DNA of 64,000 nucleotides, taken from Dryococelus australis. Its lineage: Eukaryota; Arthropoda; Insecta; Phasmatodea; Phasmatidae. The notes under the pieces are model-generated. The model was not told the DNA's origin and ran no database searches. It saw only the letters and a list, made by a program, of their open reading frames with translations. Shown piece after piece: positions 11,742 through 22,420 of this stretch. A program made the translations under genes and the position numbers. Position 1 is the first letter of the stretch, and each line of letters starts with the position of its first letter. The DNA lies in the NCBI GenBank assembly GCA_029891345.1, contig CM056994.1, positions 221,134,491-221,198,490 on the forward strand. Reading direction: 5' to 3'.

Positions 11742-13869
11742 GTGTAGTTCGTTGTAGGTGCTTTTTTATAAGTCTCTTCAATGAAATGAATTATCGACAC
11801 GTGTCTGCCGCTTTGTAAAATTGTTTGTTGTGTGCTGTGGTCCGCCATTTTCTGTGACCGTTGCGAAGCGCAAGCAAAAAATAATTTACATTGTGAAATT
11901 TGAATTTGTTGGTTTCAAGAAATAATTGAAGTGGTTTGTTAATTTCATAAGTCAGCAAATGAATTATTTTGTATCAGTAGCCGACAAGCGATTTTAGTGA
12001 ATTAATCATCCAATGTTCAGCACGTGTTTAGGAACTACGAAGTGAACAGTAAATTTGTGTGTTTTGTAAATGATGTTTTCTTAAATTGTTGTTAGAATAT
12101 TTGAAATGTATTTGGACTTTTATTTGATTGACTAACGTTGTATGTGGCCTAAATAACCGCCCTTTTAATGTAGTTGATTATATAAATAATGCAATGATAT
12201 TTATCTGTTGTGCATTCTCTCATCGGTACGAACAGCAACACATTTAGTTCTTTTGATGAAGTTAAAACTTCCACTGCATCATCTAAACAATGCAAGTTCC
12301 AATCTCCTCTGTCTCATAAGAAGAACCCCAAAAAAATCACGTCTCACGAAAGACGGTAAACTATAGTTCCCCAGCCCACCCTAACTAGTATATTATGTGA
12401 TCATAACATAAATAAAACAGTTGGGAATGGCAACCAGCTATAGTAGCCTAAATACTGGACAGAAGTTGTCGGTCTTTCAATGCTTGCCAGTGGATTCGTG
12501 GTTCATTAACAAAGATAGTTTTCTTCACCGACAGAACAGCTGTGGTGGAGAGATACATGGTGGCCACACTTGTTTTTGAGAACTGTCAAAATTTACTTAA
12601 GTTATATGAAACAGAGTATATAGCCTCGGTTATGAGTCACCACACACGTTTTGAAATAGAGAATTTTTTGTGGTTCATTTATGTTGTGTGGTACAATTTT
12701 ACCTTAGTGATATGATTCATAATATTAGGTGGACCCTCTAGATTATGTCTTATTTTATCTCATTTCTGGGGCAGGAGAGATGATTTAAATGGTGGTATTG
12801 TTTAAAACCATAAATTATTACAATTCAGAGTATATATAGGGTAAAGGAGTGTTAATATTCCTATGTTATTGGACATTTCATTGACTGTGGACATGTAACA
12901 CAAGAACCTGGAAAAATTAAGGAAAAGCTATAATAACCTGGAAAAAGCCAGGAATTTCAAAAGCCTGGATTGGCAGACATCCTGTATCTCCTAATTCCCC
13001 ACGGGCTAGGCGGAAGGTACAACACCCTATCTTAATACAAGGGAAGGTGCCTTGTGCAAAGCTAATGGGATAGGCAGTAGCTGGTGCGTGTAGCGTAATG
13101 TTAACGTCGGGGCTCTGCTCTCAGGTTGTCTGTAAAGGACTGAACGTGTCTAAGTGTGTAGCTGTCGATGCCGCTGGTTCTTCCTTCGGTTTGCACTGGA
13201 GAGGATCTTCAGTCCCACGAGGTGAGCGATAAAGTTCAGGATAGGTTTGAGCCTCTGCACCAAAAGCTGGAGCGATCAGTGCTCAGGAGAGGCAATTGAG
13301 AACTGAAGCAGAAAAGATGATCTGGAGGCCGGGATGCATCACCTTATATATTCCTCGGCCATCCCTTCTTTCACTGGCATAGGGCATCTGGAGAGGGCGG
13401 ACAGCAGGTGCAAGCCCAGTGCCTAGATCCTCTGCGCAAGTTGTAGCGTTGTCCCCTTCTCCTACCTTAATCACTATACTAAGAACTTCCGTGATTTCTG
13501 AATGCCAAGACCAGTGAAGGGGATACGCACATAAGGGGGTAGATCATGGCTTAACCGTTCACTAATAAGTCCAGGGATTCTTAACACAACAACTTGATTG
13601 AACATTAATTACACGTAATAGTTGAACACAACAATATCTAGAACAGTTACTCCAATGTACCTTTACTCATTAAAACTCCGTTGTCTAACATGTTACATTT
13701 ACTCTTAAGTTTCCTAACCTTGGCAGTACGTATTTAATGCTTACTAGTGGCAACGGGGTCTCACAAAAAGATTATTGCTCCTAACCGCCTACACGAAGTT
13801 ATGCTCACCGTATAATTTCTCGGCAGATAGACCTAGAGCTTGTTACCGTTTCCGGCAACTCGCGTAGTA

Positions 13870-13990
13870 ATACTTGAAACGTCGTCGCCACACTGGGGGG
13901 TGGTGGGGCTTGCCGCACCCGTTTTATATTAGGTGTGCAGTAGGTCAGCGGTGCGTGTTTTACGAACATCTAATATCCATACTCTGGTGT
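13870..13990 (-). pseudogene. Integrase-like fragment of a gypsy-class fossil
   Basis: This stretch is similar in the same orientation to 19370-19445, the start of the integrase region of the env-bearing fossil (shared minus-strand peptide pattern CTADLxHxxYKxGxA). It looks like a second, mostly lost copy of the same family. Broken. Confidence 0.5.
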
Positions 13991-14743
13991 ACTTTAAGTT
14001 ATACTACCCCCCCAGGTGAAAATAGCATCCGTCCCGGGTGTGGGAGTAACAGGTAGAAAGCATAGTAACAGCACTTCTTAATGGTAGCTGTAGTGGTGCA
14101 GGTATGGGCCGAGGAGCTCAAGCCTCGGACAATCATAGACGCATGGTGCCATTCACGGTAATATATAATGGCAGTGTCGTAGGAGCAATAGCTAAATTCG
14201 AGACCTCATTTAACAAGTGAATACAGAGCAGGGTAAAACCCAGAGATAATTAAAAGTGGTGGGAAAAATAAATCGCAAGTTAGGGAAGTAGAAAATTTAC
14301 AAAGAGAACATGGTAATATTTTGGTTGACCAAGGGGAAAATACTAACACTGTGATACGCTATGCACGTTGTGAGCATGGCCACAGGCTAGAGGGAGGTAT
14401 GTCCAACACCACATTTAACATTAGTTAAGTATCCCCAAAACAAAGACTAGGCGATGGTCATGGGTCAGAGGAAGTTTGAATATGTGCGTGCGCATGGCCG
14501 AGTGCGCTCTACATGTCAAAAATTATTATTCACAATGAATTACAGCTAAAAAAAATGACGATGCTGACTGGCTGAAACAATATCAGCAAACAGGACAACT
14601 ATAATGAGAACAAGTGTATGGTAGAAAAAGTGAGAATATACGCAGGGGAAATAATTAACACTAGTAGGAAATGCCACCTGTATGAAAGGTGGAATGTATG
14701 CCTGAGGTTGGTAGTGCTGGACGGCTGCGCCGTCATTTGTCTG
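13991..14743. other. No gene seen
   Basis: Mixed-composition DNA with short chance ORFs. It may include eroded retroelement sequence next to the integrase-like fragment, but no domain is recognisable. Confidence 0.5.
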
Positions 14744-14833
14744 GTGTGCAAAAGTAATAACACGTATGTTGCAGTGTGCAAAAGTAATAACACGTATGTT
14801 GCAGTGTGCAAAAGTAATAACACGTATGTTGCA
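14744..14833. repeat. Tandem repeat, 3 x 30 bp
   Basis: Three identical 30-bp units beginning GTGTGCAAAAGTAATAACAC, head to tail with no spacers. Confidence 0.95.
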
Positions 14834-16265
14834 ATAACTAGCCAGTGTGCAGCATTGTGAATTGTTTGAACACAGTGAAAATACTTACATACTACAGTGA
14901 CACACAATATTCTCATTCGTAATACAGAGATAAGTACAATTAGTGGTTTGGGACTATATATAGATATTTTCTTAAACCATATGTGGTTAGCAAGCATTAT
15001 GTTATACCTAATGGTGTAGGCCACATGTTGTAGCTTAATTGGTAGTAAAATTATCATAAGTTACACAGAAAACTTGAACTAAGTAAAATATAACAGTAAG
15101 TAAGATAGATACTAGTTACAATTAAAAATGATTATAAATAGAAAACGACAATAGGTATAATTTAGCAAGAAGGTTGTCATAACCTTTAACAAACGCCTAT
15201 GTTGGTTAATTAAATGTTCTTTTTTTTTAATTGTTTCACTCGTAATTTGAGATTTCACTGGATACTGTCCACATATTATCTGCACTGGTTGGTTTGAATA
15301 GTGTCTGTCCTCACAATTATTTTGATGCAGTTATAGTTTGTGATGCCATTACTAGTTTGCACTTTGAATGTAGATGTGTCTTTGAGTGATTAGTCCAACT
15401 GTGATATGCACTGCTATGTGCAAATTAATAAAAGATAACATTATAGAAAAATAATGGTTATAACATAAATCTGTTTGATCGCAGCAAAATATATTTGTAC
15501 ACACTGATAATTATAGGCTTTGGTATATGTAGATACAATTATGAATTAATGCTAAGAACACAACTAGAAAAACTTTATTTTACATTACTTAAATAGAACT
15601 TTACAATCACATCATATAGTTAGTGTTTTGTTTTTCAAAACTTTTTATTCAGCATATTTACAATCACATTTTCAGGTAAATGACATTGGTTCCTTGCAAC
15701 ATAAGGGTAAGAGTAATAAGAGGGACAATTAATAAATAAAAATGTATTACAACTAGTAATATAATAATATTTAGCATATATATTGCTTAAGGTAATACTC
15801 TGAATTTCTCAGTAATAAACATAAATTAAGTACCACTTTTCCCTGGTCCTAATCCATGATAGGACGAAATTAAAGAATTATCTGCACTGTAGTGCAGTTT
15901 ATCTAGTATCTCCAAGCATATTGGATCAAATATTTACTGAAATCAACTTATTGTAATTAAATCTGAAATGGACTGAAATGCCAGGAGGCATTGTTTGCAT
16001 TTAAGAAAAATTAGTAATACAAATACATACATATAAAAAGACCTGTTGGTTTGACCTTCAATATACACACTGAACGTTTGTTTGTCATGATAATACTATA
16101 GCAGTTTGTGTGCTTGAATCTTTCAAAGTGTAAGGACTGTGGTGTCACTTACCAAGGTGTGAGAATCACCATAATAAACAAACATTTTACATATTACTCC
16201 ATCAACTCAGTATACTGCAAAAGCTATTCACAATAGCTTTTGGGAAGAACATATTCATGGTTGTA
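14834..16265. other. No gene seen; probable 3' flank of the env-bearing fossil
   Basis: AT-rich DNA downstream (minus strand) of the env remnant. A 3' LTR would be expected here, but I could not find its ends or a partner. Confidence 0.5.
16218..16242. repeat. Near-perfect palindrome (11-bp stem, 3-nt loop)
   Basis: CAAAAGCTATT, CAC, AATAGCTTTTG. It lies just past the end of the env remnant and could form a hairpin in the RNA. Confidence 0.9.
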
Positions 16266-16269
16266 GCAC

Positions 16270-18327
16270 CTATGGAGGTGAGTTGATGCATGCCAGGAGA
16301 ATTGATATTTTTACTAATTTTACATAGATTGTAACCACAGCAAAAACAAGCAGACATATGACTGCTATGGAAAAATAATCATAGTGGTTAGGTTCTAAAA
16401 GGGAAAATAACCTGCCGTTTCGCCCGAAGGCCCTGTTGTGATAAGTATCAACAGTATGTAACACTGGAAATTCTGTGAGATTTAAGTGCCAGTTAGTATC
16501 AAGTGCAGAGGTAATATTTGTGAACTGAATTCCAGCTGTTAAGGACAATTGCTGGAGATGAAATGACTGATCATTCAACCAATGTACTGGTACCACCGTT
16601 TGCTGTATTGTAATTGTTGGCGCACGCACATCACATAGATGGGTAGCCTCAATGATAGTGACTTCAGGGGTAGCAACGTGACAACTGCATGGCACATGAA
16701 GTTCCACACTTCCCAAGTTGTGGTTGGTTATGTTGGCACTGAGGGATGTATCTAAACATAATACTGCTAGACCTGGAGGGGGGTTTATTGTTATAATATA
16801 CTGATGAGGTGAGATGCATTTGACAGACAATGAAGTGTCAGGAGAACATTGAAACTTACTGATGAAAATAGTAAATTTACATCAGCAAGAAAAATTGCAG
16901 CTTTAACACATTTGGCATTATCACTAGTAGGTGACTCTTTAGAGATGATTAGAACATCCGGGGGGGAGGGGGTATCAGGGAACGTGAAATTGGTTTTACA
17001 GTGTCCATTGCCGGTTCAATTATCAATTGCGACGGTAGGTGAGGGTGGGTGAATGATACATGAAAGATTTTGAAATTGATAAGGGACTGAAAGGATATCG
17101 TAAACTTTTCATACAGAATGCACTTTTGTAATGGGGACTTGCAATTTAATTACCAGCTACGACGGTGTGAGGGAACATTCTGTTAATTTGTGTGAATAAT
17201 ATTTAATAAGTTCAGAAATACCAATATTTAGAGTGAGGTTCATTGTCAGCAATTCTGAATTCAGTCTCATTAGGTCATCTGTGAGCTGACTTTTATCTAC
17301 TGCATCAAGGGGTAATATGAAGCTGACATGGATGTATGTATGATTGTAGCAAAAGCTGAAGTACAACATTATTGATCAATTCTAAAACACTGGCAGAGAG
17401 TAAGTGGTGTTGAACTTCTATGTTGTCAATCCTGCTAACAATCAAAAGTTGTGTTTGTAAAACATTGGAGATACTATTAATAGTTTCAGCTAGCGAATTC
17501 ACTTTACTCTCCATTTCGTGCTGGATCTCATGAATAATTTGGAAAGTTACGTTTAGTGCTGTTTTAGTGTTAGCAATATTATCTGCTAGGGCATAAATTT
17601 GTCTGTCTAACATGGCATCGTTTTCTAGTAAGACTCGTAAGTGCATAGTGCTCAACACATTGCAGCACCAAGTACCCAGATCCAAGAGGAGTTTAATACC
17701 TCTTTTCTGGCGGAACTGGGTATTGACGTCATCTAGGAATTCTCGGGTTATACTTTTGTCAACCACCTTCAAATAGTCATAGATCAACTGTCCATTCTGA
17801 CAAGAAGTAGAGTTTCGAATGGTGCAAGCCACATGTAGGTATTGGTCAAGTGTAGTTGGGGTTGTGGGTGACCTGAATTGTATTGTGTAGATTATAAGGA
17901 TTGTTTCTTCGTACAAAAATTCAACAGCAGTGGGAGTGTAATAAAGGCCCGCATGAGTGCGGAAAGGAGCTGGTACTGCCAAGACAGCTGACAGAACGAC
18001 AAATAGTGCATTCATGACTTTGGCTACACATTGGGCTGTGCAAAATCCCCACCCCATGTCTGGAATGCAGCCAGTGGTTGGTGTCACCATGGCGATGGTG
18101 ACATGGCGCGCATGCGCCTGGCATGCCTCGTGCCGGCACAGAGCTGCCAATGGCACCTGGTGGTTGAAACAGCACCTCGGGAATGCTGTATTGGCGCCGC
18201 AGGGAGTGAGAAGTTGGCAAGTGTGGCATCTCTCCTCCACGCCTCGGTTGCCTGCGGTGGCCACTTGGCATAGCGGCAGCCAGGAAGGTCGGCAAGCACC
18301 TTGCGTTGCTGGCTCTGGCTGCGTCAC
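16270..18327 (-). pseudogene. env remnant, F-protein (Baculo_F) type, fossil
   Basis: The protein-like sequence has a hydrophobic leader (MNALFVVLSAVLAV region, about 18015), a Cys-containing ectodomain, a furin-type site RQKR followed by a hydrophobic stretch (about 17710-17650), a long heptad-like helical region (17600-17380) and, near the end, a membrane anchor (SIAVICLLVFAVVTIYV, about 16375). This order is that of the baculovirus-F-like Env of insect errantiviruses, which mediates membrane fusion. Broken; kept here as a fossil. Confidence 0.75.
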
Positions 18328-18549
18328 ACAATGCTGAGTCTAGTTCACTGTTGGCACACTCCAAGCTGCGACGAGAGCAGGCTGTACAGGAGGCGGTTCA
18401 CGCAGCATACCCAATAGTTCACACACGTGTTCTGTCCAGGTGATAGTGACAGTAACACACTATAATAGCACACTTTAAACACTGAATAACACATACTTGG
18501 AAAATAACGGGACAATACAAAATTGGTGCACGAAAGCTGGTTTCATGTG

Positions 18550-19440
18550 TCACGTACATATAGTATCATACTTAGGTGGGCCAGTTTTATTTGTTTGAAT
18601 ACATACAGTGGAGTCACCTAGAACGTCGGTTACCCTGTAAGGGCCGCGGTAGCGGTGCGTTGGGGCTTTGGCGGCCTCTATTACGCACCCTGAAGTAGTC
18701 ATTAATACGTAGTGTGTTCTGCTTGGGGGACCAGTCAAACTGGGTTTTCTGACTACTTTGAGCATGAAGCAAGTTAACTTTGGCCGTCTCTTGGTCTTCT
18801 AAAAGTTTCTGGCACCAATCATGAACTCGTGGTGAATGCAGAGTGGCTACGACAGGTGCCGAAAGGACAGCCTCAACTCCGTGCAATAGATAGAAATGGG
18901 CGAATTTAGTCATAGTGTTAATACTGGTATTATAATTAAAAGTAATGAACTCAATGTATAAATCCCAGTTGCTTTGATCTGTATTTTCACAAGCTGTGAG
19001 CTGTTCACCAATTATGCGATTTGAAGCGTCGACTAAACTGTTACAACAAGAGTGTTATAGGTGGTGGTTGTGAGTTTCTTAATGCCAAGCGATTTAATGA
19101 GGTGACCAATTAATTCGTTCTGGAAACTAGTTCCTCTATCTGTCGAAATCTGCTGAGGGCAGCCGAATTGCAATACAACCTGCTTGATAAATTCTGCGCA
19201 CATGGCAGCATCAATAGAAGGTACTGCCTTTGCTACAACATAACGGGTCGTGTATTCAGTCATTACAATAATATATCTGTTTTTACGCACAGTGATGGGT
19301 AGGAGGGGCTCTTTCGCATCCAGAGCCCAAGTTGTTAACAGTGGCTGCGGAGGAATAGAAGTAATTGTTGCCGTACCCATTTTATATCGAGCATGCATTA
19401 GGTCAGCAGTGCATTTTTACAAACAGCTAATATACATACT
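18550..19440 (-). pseudogene. Integrase remnant, fossil
   Basis: The catalytic-core part (19398-19050) has NRYIIVMTEYTTRYVVAKAVPS and ISTDRGTSF, the usual integrase core signatures. The C-terminal part (18765-18600) has HRYRGPYRVTDV, a GPY/F-type module typical of Ty3/gypsy integrases. It lies directly upstream of env, as in errantiviruses. Broken. Confidence 0.8.
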
Positions 19441-19445
19441 CTAAT

Positions 19446-20530
19446 GTACCTTGAGCGGTCATGTAAATGGTGCCTTTTTAGCCGCTACAGTGCGGCATAT
19501 TGGAGAGTGGTGGGATCTACGCATCTTGCATGTGGCAGCATCTCGCGGCACACTGCTGTACTTGCCTCGGACCTTTTGCACTGTCTCTGTGGCTCATCAG
19601 GTGAAATTAATACTGGACCAGGACGTCTGTCCTGGTCCAGTAGATAAAACAATCTCCTGTAGGTGGCAACGGTTTGACTCGGTTGACAAACTGCCAGGGA
19701 TGCAGTTGCACTCATGAGTAGCAGTCATTTAGTATTAATGACTAAGACATCATGTGTCAACTCTGTATTCTTGCATACAAGTGAGCTTAACATAGCACAA
19801 GCAAAATGTTTTCATATTAAAATCCTGTGCTGCTGCATCTTAAACTGTTAGTAAATTTAACTACTTGCAAACAAGTACATAAATAACATTAAATTATGAC
19901 TTTCAAATACAAATTTTTAACTTAAGTTTCCTGGGGAATAACAAATGTCAGCTTTATGATTTATTATTTCAAAACATTACCCAATGGATATAAACATGCA
20001 AAAACCTAAATAAGAGGTGATTTATAATAATTACAATATCCTGCTCTACTACACAACTTTTAACAATTTTTGGCCTTGTGTTCATAAAAAAATAAGAGAA
20101 ACTATTCTTAAACACATAAGTTATTGCAGAGTTTGAGCGTGATTGTATCTTTGTAAAGGTGCTGTATGTGTACATGCTTGTATCTTTGTAAAGGTGCTGT
20201 ATGTGTACATGCATGTATGTGCAGGTTAGAGTGATAGAGAAGGAGGGAGGAGAGTTATAGAGTTAGAAATTTGGAGGGGATAGTGAGAGATAGGATGTTT
20301 GTAAGAGAATGGGAATGGGAATTGTGAAGGAAAGTTAATTTACAAAAATCATATTGTGAAAAGGAATTATATTCTGAATATTAATTATTGTTAACAGGTG
20401 TTAAATTGTCATTCGGTAATTGGTCAAAGAAAATAACCAGATAATATATTCACTCGAGTAGACTAGATGAGGTTGCAAGTATACTGCTAGGCTGCCAAAA
20501 TTATATAAAAGACAGGAATTCAAGTACTCA
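19446..20530. other. No gene recognised
   Basis: 19450-19720 is GC-richer and has open frames on both strands with no recognised domain. 19720-20530 is AT-rich and non-coding, with a short local duplication near 20140-20215 (CTTGTATCTTTGTAAAGGTG twice). Confidence 0.5.
19611..19642. repeat. Perfect hairpin (13-bp stem, 6-nt loop)
   Basis: TACTGGACCAGGA, CGTCTG, TCCTGGTCCAGTA. A perfect GC-rich stem in a stretch with no recognised gene. Confidence 0.95.
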
Positions 20531-20556
20531 CAGTGTAGTGCTTGTCGACTGGTACT

Positions 20557-20558
<2 letters not shown>

Positions 20559-20591
<33 letters not shown>
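20559..20591. repeat. (CA)n microsatellite
   Basis: About 16 uninterrupted CA units, followed by more imperfect CA/TG-rich sequence to 20637. It lies just past the 3' end of the Penelope-like element. Confidence 0.95.
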
Positions 20592-20593
<2 letters not shown>

Positions 20594-20671
20594 ACGTGCG
20601 TGCATGCGCACTCATGCACACACACAAACACACACATGGACAGATGACACATTTTCACATGGTTGCATGAT

Positions 20672-20727
20672 CGCAATGTTTCGCTGGCTTTGCCAGCTTC
20701 ATCAGGTGGCAAGTTGTAGGACAATGC
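20672..20727 (-). ncRNA. Hammerhead-ribozyme-like motif in a Penelope-like element
   Basis: On the minus strand, CTGATGA (20705-20699) is followed by A, a 6-bp helix GCTGGC/GCCAGC closed by AAA, and then GAAAC (20682-20678). This is the conserved hammerhead core: CUGAUGA, helix II, GAAA. Flanking GCATTGTC and ACATTGC can pair with one mismatch and would place a GUC next to the core. The deviations are one extra A before helix II and no convincing helix I. Hammerhead motifs are established companions of Penelope-like retroelements, and this one lies just downstream of the GIY-YIG domain of such an element. Activity is unproven. Confidence 0.55.
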
Positions 20728-20854
20728 AGTGTGGTGGAAGGGCGCTGTTGGTAGTAAACCTAGCGGCCAGGTGGGAAACTAGGATGTGGCAGGAAAATTA
20801 AAAATTTGCCGGTATAGCTAATGAGTGTGTTTCGGCTGGACTCGAGCAGGAATC

Positions 20855-21603
20855 AAAATTCAAAATCTTTGTTGTGTGATGCTGCATGTGCTGCAACTGG
20901 TTTGTCTTGTAGGTTATTGATGTGATCAGCTATGGCTTGTTTGGTGTCTGCTCTGTGGCCATTCGTTCTCTGCTTGTGTGTGTTGGTGGTGAGGCCGATG
21001 TATTCTGCATTACAGTTTTGGCACTCTAGCTGATCAATCAGATATTCTGTTGCACAGTTATAGTTGTCTTGGATGGGGTATGTACAGGTAGTGAGTCTGC
21101 TATTGAAAGAAGTTGAGGGTTGATGGATGACACAGGAACCACAGAGCTATTGCAGGGGTGGGATCCTCTGGGGGTAATAGTTGGGTTTGGCATTTGTGGT
21201 AGGCTGCAGTTGTGGACTAATCATTTTTTTTGCTGAAGTTAGGTGGTCTTCTAAAGACCAATCTGAGTGGTTGGAGAACAGGTCTTATGTTTGTGGTAAG
21301 GAAAACAGAATTTTGTATCCAGAGTGGAGAATAGTTCTGAACTTTCTTAGGCCATCATGCTATGGGACCACCAGGAGTATATCAGAGTGGTTGACCTTTG
21401 TTCGTGTTCCAGTATTTGAGATGGCTTGCTGAATCTGTTTGTGGACGAGGTGCCTGGAGTAGCCCCGATCGAGGAATGCTCTGGCTATTTGTTCACATTG
21501 TTTGTTGAGATCACTGTTGGTGTAGCAGATACGTTTGGGTATGATGGCAAGACTGTACGGTAGGGATTTTTCGGCACGGTATGGGTGGTAGCTGTCAAAA
21601 TGT
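20855..21603 (-). pseudogene. Penelope-like RT C-terminus plus GIY-YIG endonuclease
   Basis: The RT C-terminal region (21600-21180) includes LAIIPKRICY, FLDRGYSRHLVHKQI and SLEDHLTSAKK-like blocks, matching the thumb and linker of Penelope-like RTs. The endonuclease (about 21060-20855) has the CxxC and YIG signature (ECQNCNAEYIGLTT), then a QRTNGHR block and the ADHINN region; GIY-YIG nucleases with this CxxC are characteristic of Penelope-like elements, where they nick target DNA. Several in-frame stops and at least one frame change occur in the RT part; the GIY-YIG stretch itself is open for about 60 codons. Not expected to be functional. Confidence 0.8.
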
Positions 21604-21604
21604 A

Positions 21605-22314
21605 CCGTATTTACCAGAAAGGAAGACGACCCTGAATCTAAGACAACCCCTTCCTAAAAAAAATATTTTTGAAGGAAAAATATTTAAACCTGAATTCAAG
21701 GCTACCTCTGTGAAGTGATGAAAAAATTATTAATTAGGTTGAAAGTATTTTACCATGAATTTATGACAAACCTTTCAAGAAGATATGCTTTTATATGAGT
21801 AATATGATATATTTTATTTACTTTTAAAGAAAAGCTAATCACAATGTAATAGGTGTGTCTAACCTGGCTGTATGGTAGCAACATCTTATTTACATTGTAA
21901 AACTTTTGTGAGTGTTATATTTGTGCCTTTAACCATTTTGCTTTCCAGCAAAGCGTTTTCTCTTTGCAGCCCAATGACTTCAGATAAGGGACCCTTGTCA
22001 AAGTTGACAGTTACAGTCTCAGCACTACAAAAATACGTACAACAATAGGACACCCAGTATTTAAGCATGAAAAGCCTTTGTTAATAACCTCTGTCTCATG
22101 GCACGCCAATTTTGGAGAATTAAGTGTTTCCTGAGTAAATAATTATGAATAAAAGCCCGTAGTAATTTTGTGCAGGTGACACAAACTTAAATACTGAGCT
22201 AGCTGTGTTGCACATTTATAGTATTTGTGCCTAGGTTTTGAATTGGAGGCGACCCCTAATAGTAACTATCCCTTTTCTGTCAATAAACCTAGTCTTCCTT
22301 TTGGATAAATATGG
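21605..22314. mobile_element. TA-flanked TIR element, 710 bp, inserted in the Penelope-like RT
   Basis: Left end CCGTATTTACCAGAAAGGAAG; right end in complement CCATATTTATCCAAAAGGAAG. TA at 21603-21604 and 22315-22316. Sub-terminal GACGACCC and AGGCGACCCC blocks resemble those of the element at 9052-9744. No transposase. The insertion splits a conserved RT motif, so it is younger than the Penelope-like copy. Confidence 0.85.
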
Positions 22315-22420
22315 TAAGTACTGGAGGTTGTTGGTGGGTTTGGTATGTACAGCTGTTTGAATTGTGCCACAAAAGCATGGCAACCACAGAAAACTTTCCC
22401 ACCAGTTAGACTCTGGAAAT

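Larger units (their letters stand above)
8443..12984. mobile_element. 4.5-kb non-autonomous TIR transposon with nested insertions
   Basis: The left end begins TAGGGTGTCTACTAACC. The right end, read in complement, begins CAGGATGTCTGCCAATCC, an imperfect inverted repeat. Both ends are followed by short sub-repeats of the CCTGGAAA/CCGGGAAA type (8455-8515 and 12906-12970). The flanks are TATTTC (8437-8442) and TATCTC (12985-12990), a near-perfect 6-bp target duplication. The TIRs and 6-bp duplication resemble IS3EU-like DNA transposons, but I hold that only loosely. No transposase is seen. The interior holds the elements at 9052-9744, 10061-11338 and 11372-11741; the rest (8520-9050, 11745-12900) is AT-rich and non-coding. 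Confidence 0.65.
8205..13475 (-). mobile_element. LTR-like segment split by a 4.5-kb transposon (fossil)
   Basis: With the insertion at 8443-12984 set aside, the flanks form one GC-rich minus-strand unit. It has a purine-rich tract (about 13471-13453), a TATATAA box (13350-13344) and, about 0.4 kb downstream in the uninterrupted sequence, an AATAAA (8396-8391). This is the layout expected of an LTR: polypurine tract, promoter, then poly(A) signal. The exact LTR ends and a partner LTR were not found. It lies downstream of an integrase-like fragment at 13870-13990 in the same orientation, consistent with the 3' end of a gypsy-class element. It is broken and older than the insertion it carries. 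Confidence 0.45.
16270..19445 (-). mobile_element. Errantivirus-like (gypsy-class) fossil: integrase and env
   Basis: A minus-strand remnant of an env-bearing Ty3/gypsy-class element, reading right to left: integrase, then env. Gag, protease, RT and RNase H are absent on the right, where the sequence becomes unrelated near 19445; clear LTRs were not found. Env-bearing gypsy-class elements of insects are called errantiviruses. The copy is broken, with on the order of half a dozen or more lesions across the retained part, and looks old. A fragment of a related copy lies at 13870-13990. Confidence 0.75.
20660..22420 (-). mobile_element. Penelope-like retroelement, 3' part, interrupted
   Basis: Read leftward: the RT end, a GIY-YIG endonuclease, then the hammerhead-like motif. 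The RT part beyond the inserted element (22400-22317) ends with VHTKPTNNLQY and resumes at 21603 with HFDSYHPYRAEKSLPYSLA. The two together are the typical Penelope RT thumb boundary, so the 710-bp element at 21605-22314 clearly inserted here. No upstream RT catalytic domain is recognisable to the right of 22420. Confidence 0.8.

Noticed and set aside
14744-14833. Possible CRISPR-like array
   Set aside because: The three repeats are directly adjacent with no spacers, and the context is eukaryotic.
17957-18337. Plus-strand open frame of 126 codons, and two shorter ones nearby
   Set aside because: Antisense of the env remnant's N-terminal region; no recognised domain, and the codon pattern follows the minus-strand frame.
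20538-20801. His/Thr-rich plus-strand frame
   Set aside because: Mostly the (CA)n repeat and the antisense of the hammerhead-like region.
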